Shown piece by piece: positions 7,471 to 15,310 of a stretch of DNA of 45,201 nucleotides. Every line of letters starts with the position of its first letter. Positions within the stretch are counted from its first letter, which is position 1. The DNA comes from Paractinoplanes durhamensis (GTDB lineage: Bacteria; Actinomycetota; Actinomycetes; Mycobacteriales; Micromonosporaceae): positions 1-45,201 of the forward strand of contig NZ_BOML01000081.1 of NCBI RefSeq assembly GCF_016862175.1, in the 5' to 3' direction. The notes under the pieces were generated by a model. The model did no database searches and had not been told where the DNA came from. It was given only the letters and a program-made list of their open reading frames with translations. A program made the translations under genes and the position numbers.

Positions 7471-7842
7471 ATGCCGTCTCTGGAGCAACTCGGTTCCGAG
7501 AAGTACGTCCTGCTCACCACGTTCCGCCGCGACGGGCGGGCGGTGTCGACCCCGATCTGGGTCATGCCCGACGGCGACGGCCTGGGGTTCTGGACCGTCC
7601 GCGACAGCGGAAAGGTGAAGCGCATCCGCAACAGCGGGCGGGTCACGGTGGCCCCCTGCGACATGCGCGGCAACAACGTCGGCGAGGCGGTCGAGGCCAC
7701 CGCGCGGCTGGGCGACGCGACCGACATGCGGCGCGTCACCAAAACGCTGGCCCGCAAGTATGGCCTGATGGGCCGGATGACCCTGCTCGGCAGCCGGCTA
7801 CGCCGGGGTGCCGATGGGACGGTCGTCGTTCTGGTCTCGTAA
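7471..7842 (+). CDS. PPOX-class F420-dependent enzyme
   Basis: 123 residues from ATG 7471. The split-barrel flavin/F420 fold is visible as KYVLLTTFRRDGRAVSTPIW (11-30), then GLGFWTVRDSGKVKRIRNS and RVTVAPCDMRGN. This arrangement is typical of the Rv2061-type PPOX family, which uses deazaflavin F420 in mycobacteria and relatives. The basic stretch KVKRIRN contacts the cofactor phosphate in homologues. The expected role is a cytosolic oxidoreductase of unknown substrate. It is slightly short but complete. There is no Shine-Dalgarno sequence; see the leaderless promoter at 7459. Confidence 0.85.
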   Translation: MPSLEQLGSEKYVLLTTFRRDGRAVSTPIWVMPDGDGLGFWTVRDSGKVKRIRNSGRVTVAPCDMRGNNVGEAVEATARLGDATDMRRVTKTLARKYGLMGRMTLLGSRLRRGADGTVVVLVS

Positions 7843-7849
7843 GACGAAG

Positions 7850-7883
7850 AAGGGGCGATCGCCTTCCCCAGCGCTCGCCCCTT
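7850..7883. terminator. hairpin between PPOX gene and bldC
   Basis: AAGGGGCGA (7850-7858) pairs perfectly with TCGCCCCTT (7875-7883). It lies between the convergent ends of the PPOX gene (stop at 7842) and bldC (stop at 7917), so it could act in both directions. There is no long T-run. Confidence 0.6.
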
Positions 7884-7916
7884 GCAACGATTTCGTCCAG
7901 CTCGACCGAGGTCCGT

Positions 7917-8126
7917 TCAGTCGCCTTGACGCTGCGTGGGAATCTGCCCCTGCAGCAGGGCACGAACCTCCGACTCCCGGTAACGGCGGTGGCCGCCCAG
8001 CGTGCGGATTGCACTGAGCTTGCCGGCCTTCGCCCACCGGGTGACGGTCTTCGGGTCGACGCGGAACATCGACGCCACCTCGGCCGGGGTTAGTAGCGGC
8101 TCAGGATCGTGCGTACGCGATGCCAT
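7917..8126 (-). CDS. bldC: developmental regulator BldC (MerR-like)
   Basis: 69 residues, almost the full family consensus: EPLLTPAEVASMFRVDPKTV (9-28), then TRWAKAGKLSAIRTLGGHRR and YRESEVRALL. It is a single MerR/excisionase-type winged helix without effector or dimerisation domain. In Streptomyces BldC binds cooperatively to direct repeats and holds back sporulation, keeping vegetative growth going. The start is fixed by GGAGG 8 bases before ATG 8126. As in Streptomyces it lies in the neighbourhood of vdh, DUF3073, purM and purF. A long AT-richer upstream region (8127-8408) probably contains its promoter; see the palindrome at 8355. Confidence 0.95.
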   Translation of the reverse strand: MASRTHDPEPLLTPAEVASMFRVDPKTVTRWAKAGKLSAIRTLGGHRRYRESEVRALLQGQIPTQRQGD

Positions 8127-8354
8127 CGGTCACTCCTCCACAGGTACCTATAGACATCGGCCGGGGTCCCGCCGGCCGGTGCGTCTCTCATGGTCCGGCT
8201 AGTCCCCGATGTCCGACATGGGCCGAACGGACGAAGGTCCCCAGATAGACGGATGAAGCATGCCCGATTTTTACGTGTTTTCTACGCCAGATAGTGCCTC
8301 GTTTAGTCCGATTATCACGCTTCGCCGGGCATTGATTACGAAGAGTGTTCACTT

Positions 8355-8368
8355 CGGGAGCGCTCCCG
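8355..8368. promoter_or_regulatory. 14-bp palindrome, LacI-type operator candidate
   Basis: CGGGAGCGCTCCCG is a perfect palindrome 229 bases upstream of the bldC start and just past the end of the next upstream gene. The core GGGAGCGCTCCC equals the core of the CebR/LacI-family operator known from Streptomyces (TGGGAGCGCTCCCA); only the outer pair differs. Binding is not shown. No other gene is seen in 8127-8408. Confidence 0.4.
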
Positions 8369-8408
8369 CGGGCCTGTGAATCATGCCCGTCTGTCCCGTT
8401 TTCGCAGG

Positions 8409-9248
8409 TCAGTTGCAGCGCTCGAGAAGCTGCACCGCGCGCCACCGCTCGACGAGCTTCTCGTACGCCGTGGAGGCCGCATCGGCGTCACCACGCGACA
8501 GCGCCGACAACCCGGCCGCCACCAGTCCGGGTGAATCGTCCTCGGACAGGACGTCATCCGGGAGGAGGTTGACGAGGCCGCCGTAATCGAGCTCGACGAT
8601 CGACCGCGGGTGGAACTCCTCCAGCCAGCGAGTGCCTTCCTCGACCGCCTCGGTGATCGGCGCGTCGCCCAGCGACTTGCGCAGCACCGACACGGCCCGA
8701 TGCGCCCGGCGGCGGGCCTTGGAGATCTCGGTGCGGTAGCGCAGGGTGCGGGCCCCCGCCTCGAGCGAGATCTCCCGCTCCTCCAGGTCGACGAAGACGA
8801 ACCAGCGCAGCGGCACACCCCAGGTGGCGATCTGCTCGTGCACCCGCGGCACGCCGTGCTCCAGGACCTTGGCGCCCGAGCGCCAGTCCTCCACGATCGC
8901 CCGGGCCTGACCGGCCAGCACCGGCGGCACGAAGGCGTCGGCCAGGACGCTGGGCACGCCGTCGCGGGCGTTCAGCGCGGCCTCGGCGACCCGCAGGCGG
9001 AGGTTCCACGGGCAGACCAGCAGCGAGTCGCCCCACTCCAGCACGTACGCCTCGTCGGGCAGGTCGGGCAGCCTGGTCCAGCCGGCCCCGAGCGCTTCGA
9101 GCACGGCGGTGCGCTGCTTGACCGGGCCGTCGACCGGCCCGAGGGCGCGGCCCTCGCGGGCATACCGACGCCAGAAAACCTGGCGGTCGCGGTCGAAGGC
9201 GGTCAGCGGCTCGTAAACCCGTAGGTACGACGCGAACAGTGACGGCAC
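8409..9248 (-). CDS. conserved actinobacterial protein, function unknown
   Basis: 279 residues from GTG 9248, with AAGGA 8 bases upstream. The opening VPSLFASYLRVYEPLTAFDR is characteristic of a family conserved next to vdh and bldC in actinomycetes. The body is soluble, with basic helical patches (SKARRRAHRAVSVLRK) and a C-terminal helical region (ALSRGDADAASTAYEKLVER). There is no signal peptide, membrane segment or catalytic motif. It is transcribed toward bldC, 282 bases away, and divergently from vdh. Conservation of the neighbourhood suggests a housekeeping role, but none is known to me. Confidence 0.8.
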   Translation of the reverse strand: MPSLFASYLRVYEPLTAFDRDRQVFWRRYAREGRALGPVDGPVKQRTAVLEALGAGWTRLPDLPDEAYVLEWGDSLLVCPWNLRLRVAEAALNARDGVPSVLADAFVPPVLAGQARAIVEDWRSGAKVLEHGVPRVHEQIATWGVPLRWFVFVDLEEREISLEAGARTLRYRTEISKARRRAHRAVSVLRKSLGDAPITEAVEEGTRWLEEFHPRSIVELDYGGLVNLLPDDVLSEDDSPGLVAAGLSALSRGDADAASTAYEKLVERWRAVQLLERCN

Positions 9249-9399
9249 GGCGCGATCCTTTCACGAATTCGGCGTCATGGAACTTCCCGCGCGGACGTAA
9301 TCCCTCCGCTGTCACCGCTACTAGGCTCGGTAAGTCCGGCCTACCCCGCCGGCACCCCTCGGCCCCACAAGGGTCTCTACTCAGATCAGGAGAGCAGCG

Positions 9400-10479
9400 A
9401 TGGGCGTGTTCGACACCGACGGCACCGACGCCAGCGGGCACGAACAGGTCGTTTTCTGCCAGGACCGGCAGACCGGCCTGAAGGCGATCATCGGCATCTA
9501 TTCCACCGCGCTGGGCCCCGCACTCGGCGGCACCCGCTTCTACCCGTACGAGAGCGAGGCCTCCGCCCTCGCCGATGTGCTGAAGCTGTCCCGCGGGATG
9601 GCTTACAAGAATGCCCTGGCCGGTCTCGACCTGGGCGGCGGCAAGGCGGTGATCTGGGGTGACCCGGCCCGGGCCAAGTCCGAGGGCCTGCTCCGCGCCT
9701 ACGGCCGGTTCGTCGAGTCGCTCGCCGGCCGCTACTACACCGCGTGCGACGTCGGCACCTACGTGCCGGACATGGACGTCATCGCCCGGGAGACCCGCTA
9801 CGTCACCGGCCGCAGCCTCGAGCACGGCGGCGCCGGCGACTCCTCCATCCTCACCGCCTGGGGCGTCTTCCAGGGCATGCGGGCCGCCGCCGAGCACACC
9901 TGGGGCACCCCGTCGCTGGCCGGCCGCACGGTCGGCATCGCCGGTCTCGGCAAGGTCGGCAAATATCTGGCCGCCCACCTGATCGAGGACGGCGCCACGG
10001 TGGTCGCCACCGACGTGAACGAGGCCGCCCTGGCCTGGGCGCGCACCACGCACCCGCAGATCAGGCTGGTCGCCGACACGCACGAGCTGATCACGTCCGA
10101 GATCGATGTCTACGCGCCCTGCGCGCTCGGCGGTGCCCTGGACGACGACACCGTCGGAGTCCTGCGGGCCAAGGTCGTCGCCGGCGGCGCCAACAACCAG
10201 CTGGCCCACCCGGGCGTCGAGAAGATGCTGGCCGAGCGGGGCATCCTCTACACGCCCGACTACGTGCTCAACGCGGGCGGCGTGATCCAGGTCGCCGACG
10301 AGATCGAGGGCTTCAACTTCGAGCGCGCCAAGCTGCGCGCCACCGGGATCTTCGAGACCACCCGGCGGATCCTCCGCCTCGCCGACGAGGAGGGCGTGGC
10401 TCCGGCCGTGGCCGCCGATCGGCTCGCCGAACAGCGGATGACGGAGGTCGGCCGGCTCCGCGCGATTTACCTCCGCTGA
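9400..10479 (+). CDS. vdh: valine/leucine dehydrogenase (Glu/Leu/Phe/Val family)
   Basis: 359 residues from ATG 9400, with AGGAGA 6 bases upstream. The N-terminal substrate domain has GPALGGTRFYPY (39-50) and MAYKNALAGLDLGGGKAVI (67-85), with substrate-binding Lys70 and catalytic Lys82. The NAD domain has GLGKVG (182-187). The enzyme deaminates branched-chain amino acids to 2-oxo acids, feeding catabolism and, in actinomycetes, precursors for polyketides. Its position next to bldC and DUF3073 matches Streptomyces vdh, so I favour valine dehydrogenase over leucine dehydrogenase. The length is normal. It is divergent from the 8409-9248 gene across 151 bases that should hold its promoter. Confidence 0.92.
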   Translation: MGVFDTDGTDASGHEQVVFCQDRQTGLKAIIGIYSTALGPALGGTRFYPYESEASALADVLKLSRGMAYKNALAGLDLGGGKAVIWGDPARAKSEGLLRAYGRFVESLAGRYYTACDVGTYVPDMDVIARETRYVTGRSLEHGGAGDSSILTAWGVFQGMRAAAEHTWGTPSLAGRTVGIAGLGKVGKYLAAHLIEDGATVVATDVNEAALAWARTTHPQIRLVADTHELITSEIDVYAPCALGGALDDDTVGVLRAKVVAGGANNQLAHPGVEKMLAERGILYTPDYVLNAGGVIQVADEIEGFNFERAKLRATGIFETTRRILRLADEEGVAPAVAADRLAEQRMTEVGRLRAIYLR

Positions 10480-10670
10480 GCGCGACTCCGGCACTGTTTG
10501 TGACCTGCCGCGCGTTCCGGGACGGAAAACCGCGACGCGCGGCAGTGTCACACGCAACCCGAGGTGCCGAAGGCGGCATCGTCCATGTACCGTAAGACCC
10601 ACGAGAGATGCCTGACGTCATCGGGGCCCGCCTTCGGGCTGCCCCGAATTCTGTGCGAGGGGGTCGAGCC

Positions 10671-10886
10671 ATGGGGCGCGGCCGTGCTAAGGCCAAGCAG
10701 ACGAAGGTGGCCCGGGAGCTGAAGTACCACTCCCCGAACACCGACCTCACCGCCTTGCAGCGCGAACTGGCTGGTGCCAGTGGTAAGTCCGACCGTCATT
10801 TTGACGACGACAACGATGAGTTCGTCGACGACGACGAGGACGACGCGGACGACGACCAGGACACCTGGTCGCCGACAAGGCGCTGA
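10671..10886 (+). CDS. DUF3073 protein
   Basis: 71 residues from ATG 10671, with GAGGGGG about 10 bases upstream. The basic N-terminus MGRGRAKAKQTKVARELKY is the DUF3073 hallmark. A middle segment (SPNTDLTALQREL) is followed by a strongly acidic tail (DDDNDEFVDDDEDDADDD). The two charge halves suggest nucleic-acid or ribosome contact, but the function is unknown. In Streptomyces this gene directly adjoins purM; here a two-gene RiPP locus lies between. Confidence 0.9.
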   Translation: MGRGRAKAKQTKVARELKYHSPNTDLTALQRELAGASGKSDRHFDDDNDEFVDDDEDDADDDQDTWSPTRR

Positions 10887-10900
10887 CCCGTATTGCACAG

Positions 10901-10922
10901 AGCACGCGGCTGACCGCGTGCT
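10901..10922 (+). terminator. terminator hairpin after DUF3073
   Basis: AGCACGCGG (10901-10909) and CCGCGTGCT (10914-10922) form a perfect 9-bp stem with a 4-base loop, 15 bases after the stop of the DUF3073 gene. Confidence 0.65.
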
Positions 10923-10964
10923 TCCGTGTGTCGTGGTCAAATTTCCCACGGTTCAACGAACACT

Positions 10965-10998
10965 GAAGCCCACGCGGGCGCAGGCCCGCGTGGGCTTC
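10965..10998. terminator. 15-bp perfect hairpin at end of RiPP locus
   Basis: GAAGCCCACGCGGGC (10965-10979) pairs perfectly with GCCCGCGTGGGCTTC (10984-10998) over a GCAG loop. It begins 14 bases past the stop of the precursor-peptide gene and separates it from the convergent DUF3073 gene. It probably terminates the RiPP transcript and may also stabilise its 3' end. Confidence 0.7.
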
Positions 10999-11011
10999 AA
11001 AAACGGCCCAC

Positions 11012-11254
11012 CTACCGCGGCCGGTTGTTCCAGTTGTAGAACGTGGGGATGTTCTCGAAGTGGTTCCAGGCGCAGACCGCCGAGCCACCCTCCTCCGTCG
11101 TGCCTTCGGCACGCCGTGCGCGGGCCGCTTCCGCCTCCTCGATGAGCGCGGCCAGACCGGCCCGGGTGTCCTGCACCCGCGCCGTCACCGGATCAACTCC
11201 CGCGATTTCTGACTGCACGGCCTCAGACGGCCGTGGGCTCGTGATCTCGGGCAT
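11012..11254 (-). CDS. cyclophane RiPP precursor peptide (AmcA-like)
   Basis: 80 residues from ATG 11254; GGAGG lies about 12 bases upstream. Residues 1-57 look like a leader: polar and helical (VQDTRAGLAALIEEAEAAR), then TTEEGG. The last 20 residues form the likely core and carry four aromatic-x-x triplets: Trp63-Asn-His65, Phe66-Glu-Asn68, Phe72-Tyr-Asn74 and Trp75-Asn-Asn77, with Cys61 before them and RPR at the end. Aromatic-x-Asn triplets are the substrate pattern for radical SAM enzymes that make three-residue cyclophanes. The gene overlaps the maturase gene by 32 bases. It resembles the multi-cyclophane RiPP family named AmcA. The product is not known; crosslinks are inferred. Confidence 0.7.
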   Translation of the reverse strand: MPEITSPRPSEAVQSEIAGVDPVTARVQDTRAGLAALIEEAEAARARRAEGTTEEGGSAVCAWNHFENIPTFYNWNNRPR

Positions 11255-12347
11255 GGTCCAGCACTCCCTCCAGTAGGCGAATCTTGCTGTTACGGCAGTG
11301 GTCGGTCTCGGTCACGTCGAACCGGCCGCGTTCGAAGTAGCGGTTCGCCGCGTGGGCGCCGCCGCAGAAGCCGAAGTAGGGGCAGGTTGTCCGGCAGGCC
11401 TCCACCCCGCGCAGGAACTCGGCGATCCACGGCGAGTCGGCCGCCCCGGCCAGGATCTCGCCCAGCGGGGTGGTCAGCACGTTCCCACTGGTGAAATCCC
11501 CGTATCGCAGGTCGTGGAAACCGGCCAGCTCGGGCGAGAGCAGCACCACCGAGCCGTCGTGGGCGACCGTCGGGATCGGGTCGAGCCGGCGCGGCAGCAG
11601 ATCGTCGGCGGTGCCGTCGAGCACGGCGGCCGCGTAGCGCAGCGACCACTCCACCTCGCGCAGGTGGATGTGCGGGTCGCGGCGCCAGGCGGAGACCAGC
11701 TCGGCCCAGAACGCGGTCACGTCGGCCGGGTCGTGCCGGTTGGTGCGGGTGTTGACGCCCTCCCGCTCCTCGATGTTGATGCCGAGCACCTCGCAGCCGA
11801 GCGTCCGGAAGTAGTCGTACAGCTCGGTGGCCACGCCCGGCTGCGGGTCGCCGACCACGCAGAGGGCGGAGAACGGGATCTCGTGCCGGTGGAGCGCTTC
11901 GACACCGCGCCGTATCCGGTCGTAGGCCGGCTTGCCGCCGCGAGTGACCCGCTGGGAGTTGCGGGCGCGCGGCCCGTCGACGCTCACGCTCACCCGCATC
12001 TCGTGCTCGGTGAAGAACTCGCACCAGGCGTCGTCGATCAGGGTGGCGTTCGTCTGCACGTGGTGTTCCACCCCGGCGCCGAACGGGGCCAGCAGCGCGG
12101 CCAGGTGCTCCCGGCCGGCCGCGAGCGGCTCACCGCCGTGCCAGACGACCGAGAACCGTCCGGTACGCGCGAAGCCCGCCACCGATCTCGCGACGGCCGC
12201 GGCCACCGCCACCGGCATCCGCTTGTCGGCGGCCCGGAACGGGAGGTAGCAGTAGGAGCAGTCGAGGTTGCAGAGTGTCGTGGGTTGCATCACGACATAG
12301 GTGGGGACGGTCGAGATGCCCTGCATCCCGCTCCACGCTGTTGTCAT
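11223..12347 (-). CDS. radical SAM/SPASM peptide maturase (AmcB-like)
   Basis: 374 residues from ATG 12347. The radical SAM cluster motif is Cys26, Cys30 and Cys33 in LCNLDCSYC, with the SAM-binding GGEP at 71-74. A C-terminal SPASM region carries Cys318, Cys322, Cys328 and Cys351 (EACRTTCPYFGFCGG and DHC), enough for auxiliary Fe-S ligands. The YVVMQPTTLCNLDC opening is typical of cyclophane-forming maturases of the GrrM/FxsB/AmcB group. The expected reaction is Csp2-Csp3 crosslinking of Trp/Phe/Tyr rings to a residue two positions on in the co-encoded precursor. The precursor gene starts inside the 3' end of this gene. No transporter or protease gene is adjacent. Confidence 0.85.
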   Translation of the reverse strand: MTTAWSGMQGISTVPTYVVMQPTTLCNLDCSYCYLPFRAADKRMPVAVAAAVARSVAGFARTGRFSVVWHGGEPLAAGREHLAALLAPFGAGVEHHVQTNATLIDDAWCEFFTEHEMRVSVSVDGPRARNSQRVTRGGKPAYDRIRRGVEALHRHEIPFSALCVVGDPQPGVATELYDYFRTLGCEVLGINIEEREGVNTRTNRHDPADVTAFWAELVSAWRRDPHIHLREVEWSLRYAAAVLDGTADDLLPRRLDPIPTVAHDGSVVLLSPELAGFHDLRYGDFTSGNVLTTPLGEILAGAADSPWIAEFLRGVEACRTTCPYFGFCGGAHAANRYFERGRFDVTETDHCRNSKIRLLEGVLDHARDHEPTAV

Positions 12348-12408
12348 GTGCACCCCCGTCCACCTACGGGACCAGGCTAGGCCGAGCGGTCCACCCCGCA
12401 AAGCGAAA

Positions 12409-12445
12409 GATCCGCATGTGCCGAACATATCGACACATGCGGATC
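12409..12445 (-). terminator. purM terminator
   Basis: GATCCGCATGTG (12409-12420) pairs perfectly with CACATGCGGATC (12434-12445), a 12-bp stem with a 13-base loop. Read on the minus strand it follows the purM stop by 20 bases and is followed by a T-rich stretch (TTTCGCTTT). It also separates purM from the RiPP maturase. Confidence 0.7.
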
Positions 12446-12465
12446 GATTTAATGCCTGCCCGCGG

Positions 12466-13620
12466 TCAGCCCCGGGTGTACTGGCCCATCATCTGCACCT
12501 CGCCGGTGCCGTCGATGATCTCGCCGACCTGCCACGCCTCGACGCCACGGCCGGTCAGGTAGGCCATCGCCCGGTCGGCGTCGTCGGAGGAGACGACCGC
12601 GAACATGCCCACGCCCATGTTGAACGTGGCTTCCATCTCGTGGTCCTCGATCCGGCCCTTGGCCTGGATGAGGTCGAAGATGGGCTGCGGGCGCCAGGTG
12701 GAGCGGTCGACCACGGCGTCCACGTGCTCGGGCAGGACCCGGACCAGGTTGCCGGGGATGCCACCGCCGGTCACGTGCGAGAACGCCCGGACCTCGGTCT
12801 CCTCGATCAGGCCCAGGCAGTCCTTGGCGTAGATCTTGGTGGGGGTGAGCAACTCCTCGCCGAGGGTGCGCTGCGAGCCGAAGTCGTCGACCACCGAGTC
12901 GAGCCGCATCCGGCCGGCGCCCAGCAGCACGTGCCGGACCAGCGAGTAGCCGTTGGAGTGCAGGCCGGAGGAGCGCATCGCGATCACCGCGTCGCCCACC
13001 TCGACCCGCTCCCGGCCCAGGATCTCGCTCTCCTCGACCACGCCGACGCCGGTGGCCGACACGTCGTACTCGTCCGGGCGTAGCACGCCGGGGTGCTCGG
13101 CGGTCTCGCCGCCGAGCAGGGCGCAGCCCGCGTACCGGCAGCCGTCCGCGATGCCGGCGCCGATCTCGGCGACCTTGTCCGGCACGACCTCGCCGCAGGC
13201 GATGTAGTCGAGCAGGAACAGCGGCTCGGCGCCACAGGCCACCAGGTCGTCGACGACCATCGCGACCAGGTCGATGCCGATCGTGTCGTGGATGTCGAGC
13301 TGCTGGGCGATCACCAGCTTGGTGCCGACGCCGTCGGTCGACGAGGCCAGGATGGGGCTCTTGTACTTCGCGGTGTTCAGCCGGAACAGGCCGGAGAAAC
13401 CACCGAGATCGCCCATCACCTCGGGCCGGGTGGTCTTCTTCACCTTCGACTTGAGCAGTTCCACCGCGCGGTCACCGGCCTCGATCGAGACACCGGCCTC
13501 CGCGTACGTCACCGCACGCTTGCGAGCACCACCACGACCGGCCCCGGCCGTCCACGGCCGGCGGTCGCCGCCTTCGGCGCCGTTGGATCCGGCACTGTTG
13601 CGCTCGGACACGTGCGTCAC
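12466..13620 (-). CDS. purM: phosphoribosylformylglycinamidine cyclo-ligase (AIR synthetase)
   Basis: 384 residues from GTG 13620, with AGGGGAG upstream. PurM closes the imidazole ring: FGAM + ATP gives AIR, step 5 of purine synthesis. The PurM/ThiL-type ATP-binding core is clear: VTYAEAGVSIEAGDRAVELL, LASSTDGVGTKLVIAQ, then GIDLVAMVVDDLVACGAEPL, GGETAEHPGV and HVTGGGIPGNLVRVLP. The first 36 residues are a low-complexity charged extension (NGAEGGDRRPWTAGAGRGG) not needed for catalysis and common in actinobacterial copies. It lies 34 bases behind purF on the same strand, so the two are probably co-transcribed. Confidence 0.96.
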   Translation of the reverse strand: MTHVSERNSAGSNGAEGGDRRPWTAGAGRGGARKRAVTYAEAGVSIEAGDRAVELLKSKVKKTTRPEVMGDLGGFSGLFRLNTAKYKSPILASSTDGVGTKLVIAQQLDIHDTIGIDLVAMVVDDLVACGAEPLFLLDYIACGEVVPDKVAEIGAGIADGCRYAGCALLGGETAEHPGVLRPDEYDVSATGVGVVEESEILGRERVEVGDAVIAMRSSGLHSNGYSLVRHVLLGAGRMRLDSVVDDFGSQRTLGEELLTPTKIYAKDCLGLIEETEVRAFSHVTGGGIPGNLVRVLPEHVDAVVDRSTWRPQPIFDLIQAKGRIEDHEMEATFNMGVGMFAVVSSDDADRAMAYLTGRGVEAWQVGEIIDGTGEVQMMGQYTRG

Positions 13621-13654
13621 GGTTCTCCCCTTAGAGCTGCAGTGTTAACGACGA

Positions 13655-15217
13655 TCACGGGTGCTTCAGGGCGTTGCCACCGCCCGGGCTGCCGACCAGG
13701 GTCTCGAGCTCGGCGACCGCCGCGGTCGCGTCGGCGTCGGAGGCCTCGGGCATCGATGCCCGCTTCCCGACCCCCTCGAGGAGGTGCTTACCGATCAGGT
13801 TGCCGGCCGGCAGCTCGATCGGGTACTGCCCGTCGAAGCAGGCCATGCAGAGCCGGGTCTTCGGTTGCTCGGTCGCCTGCACCAGGCCGTCCAGGGAAAC
13901 ATAACCCAGGGAGTCGGCGCCGATCGAGCGGCGGATGCCGTCGATCTCCAGACCGTTCGCGACCAGCTCGGCCCGGGTGGCGAAGTCGATGCCGTAGAAA
14001 CACGGCCATTTCACCGGCGGCGACGAGATGCGGACGTGCACCTCGAGCGCACCGGCCTCGCGCAGCATGCGCACCAGGGCCCGCTGAGTGTTGCCGCGGA
14101 CGATCGAGTCGTCCACCACCACCAGCCGCTTGCCGCGGACCACCTCGCGCAGCGGGTTGAGCTTGAGCCGGATGCCCAACTGCCGGATCGTCTGCGAGGG
14201 CTGGATGAAGGTGCGGCCGACGTAGGCGTTCTTGGTCAGGCCCGCGCTGTACTGAATGCCGGACGCCTCGGCGTAACCGATCGCGGCCGGGGTGCCCGAC
14301 TCCGGCACCGGGATGACCAGGTCGGCCTCGACCGGATGCTCCTTGGCGAGCCGGCGGCCGATCTCGACGCGGGCCGAATACACGTTCCGGCCGGCGATCG
14401 TGGTGTCCGGGCGGGCCAGGTAGACGTACTCGAAGAGGCAGCCCTTCGGCTCCGGCGCGGCGAACCGGGTGGACCGCAGGCCGTGTTCGTCGACCGCGAT
14501 CATCTCGCCCGGCTCGACCTCGCGGACGAAGCTGGCGCCGACGATGTCGAGGGCGGCGGTCTCGCTGGCGATCACCCAGCCGCGTTCCATCCGGCCGAGC
14601 ACCAGCGGGCGGACGCCCTGCGCGTCGCGCGCCGCGTACAGCGTGTTCTCGTCCATGAAGACGAAGCTGAACGCGCCCCGCAGGCGCGGCAGGACCTCGA
14701 GCGCCGCCGCCTCGACCGACAGGTCGGGCCGGCTGGCGAGCAGCGTGGTCACCAGGGCGGTGTCACTGGTGACGTTCTTGTCCATCTCGAGGCCGCGCTC
14801 GGCGACCTCGCGGGCCAGCTCGGCGGTGTTGACCAAGTTGCCGTTGTGGCCGAGCGCGATGGTCGTGCCGGCCGTGGTGGCGCGGATCGTGGGCTGGGCG
14901 TTCTCCCAGGTGGCGCCGCCGGTGGTGGAGTAACGCGTGTGGCCGATCGCGAGGTGGCCGCGCAGGCTCGCCAGGGTCGGCTCGTCGAAGACCTGGGACA
15001 CCAGGCCGAGGTCCTTGTAGACCACCACGCCGGAGCCGTCACTGACTGCTATGCCGGCGGCTTCCTGGCCACGGTGCTGGAGTGCGAAGAGTCCGAAGTA
15101 TGTGAGTTTCGCAACCTCTTCCTCCGGAGCCCAGACACCGAAGACGCCGCAGGCATCCTGGGGGCCGCGCTCCTGGGGGTCGAGATCGTCGGTCAACCGG
15201 CCGTCGCCTCGGGGCAC
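13655..15217 (-). CDS. purF: amidophosphoribosyltransferase (glutamine PRPP amidotransferase)
   Basis: 520 residues from GTG 15217. PurF makes phosphoribosylamine from PRPP and glutamine, the committed step of purine synthesis and the point of AMP/GMP feedback. It starts with a 22-residue propeptide; removal would expose Cys23 in ACGVFGVW as the N-terminal nucleophile of the glutaminase. The PRPP loop is RLVVVDDSIVRGNTQ. Cysteines in the C-terminal half (for example LCMACFDGQYPIELP) indicate the Bacillus-type enzyme with a 4Fe-4S cluster. The C-terminus is extended and acidic. purM follows on the same strand. Confidence 0.96.
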   Translation of the reverse strand: MPRGDGRLTDDLDPQERGPQDACGVFGVWAPEEEVAKLTYFGLFALQHRGQEAAGIAVSDGSGVVVYKDLGLVSQVFDEPTLASLRGHLAIGHTRYSTTGGATWENAQPTIRATTAGTTIALGHNGNLVNTAELAREVAERGLEMDKNVTSDTALVTTLLASRPDLSVEAAALEVLPRLRGAFSFVFMDENTLYAARDAQGVRPLVLGRMERGWVIASETAALDIVGASFVREVEPGEMIAVDEHGLRSTRFAAPEPKGCLFEYVYLARPDTTIAGRNVYSARVEIGRRLAKEHPVEADLVIPVPESGTPAAIGYAEASGIQYSAGLTKNAYVGRTFIQPSQTIRQLGIRLKLNPLREVVRGKRLVVVDDSIVRGNTQRALVRMLREAGALEVHVRISSPPVKWPCFYGIDFATRAELVANGLEIDGIRRSIGADSLGYVSLDGLVQATEQPKTRLCMACFDGQYPIELPAGNLIGKHLLEGVGKRASMPEASDADATAAVAELETLVGSPGGGNALKHP

Positions 15218-15310
15218 CTGTCGCTCCCTGTGATCTGCTCGAACTTGGTCGTCGCTCCGACCGCCCAGTGTACGCGAGCCGACGGGGCACGGCTCGGGCT
15301 CGCGGCGTGC

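Noticed and set aside
8188..8445. 85-codon minus-strand frame upstream of bldC
   Set aside because: No ribosome site, poor codon bias and no homology; the region is better explained as the bldC control region.
9299..9330. promoter for vdh at TAGGCT (9322-9327)
   Set aside because: The hexamer fits a -10, but no acceptable -35 lies 16-19 bases upstream, so I did not list it as a feature.
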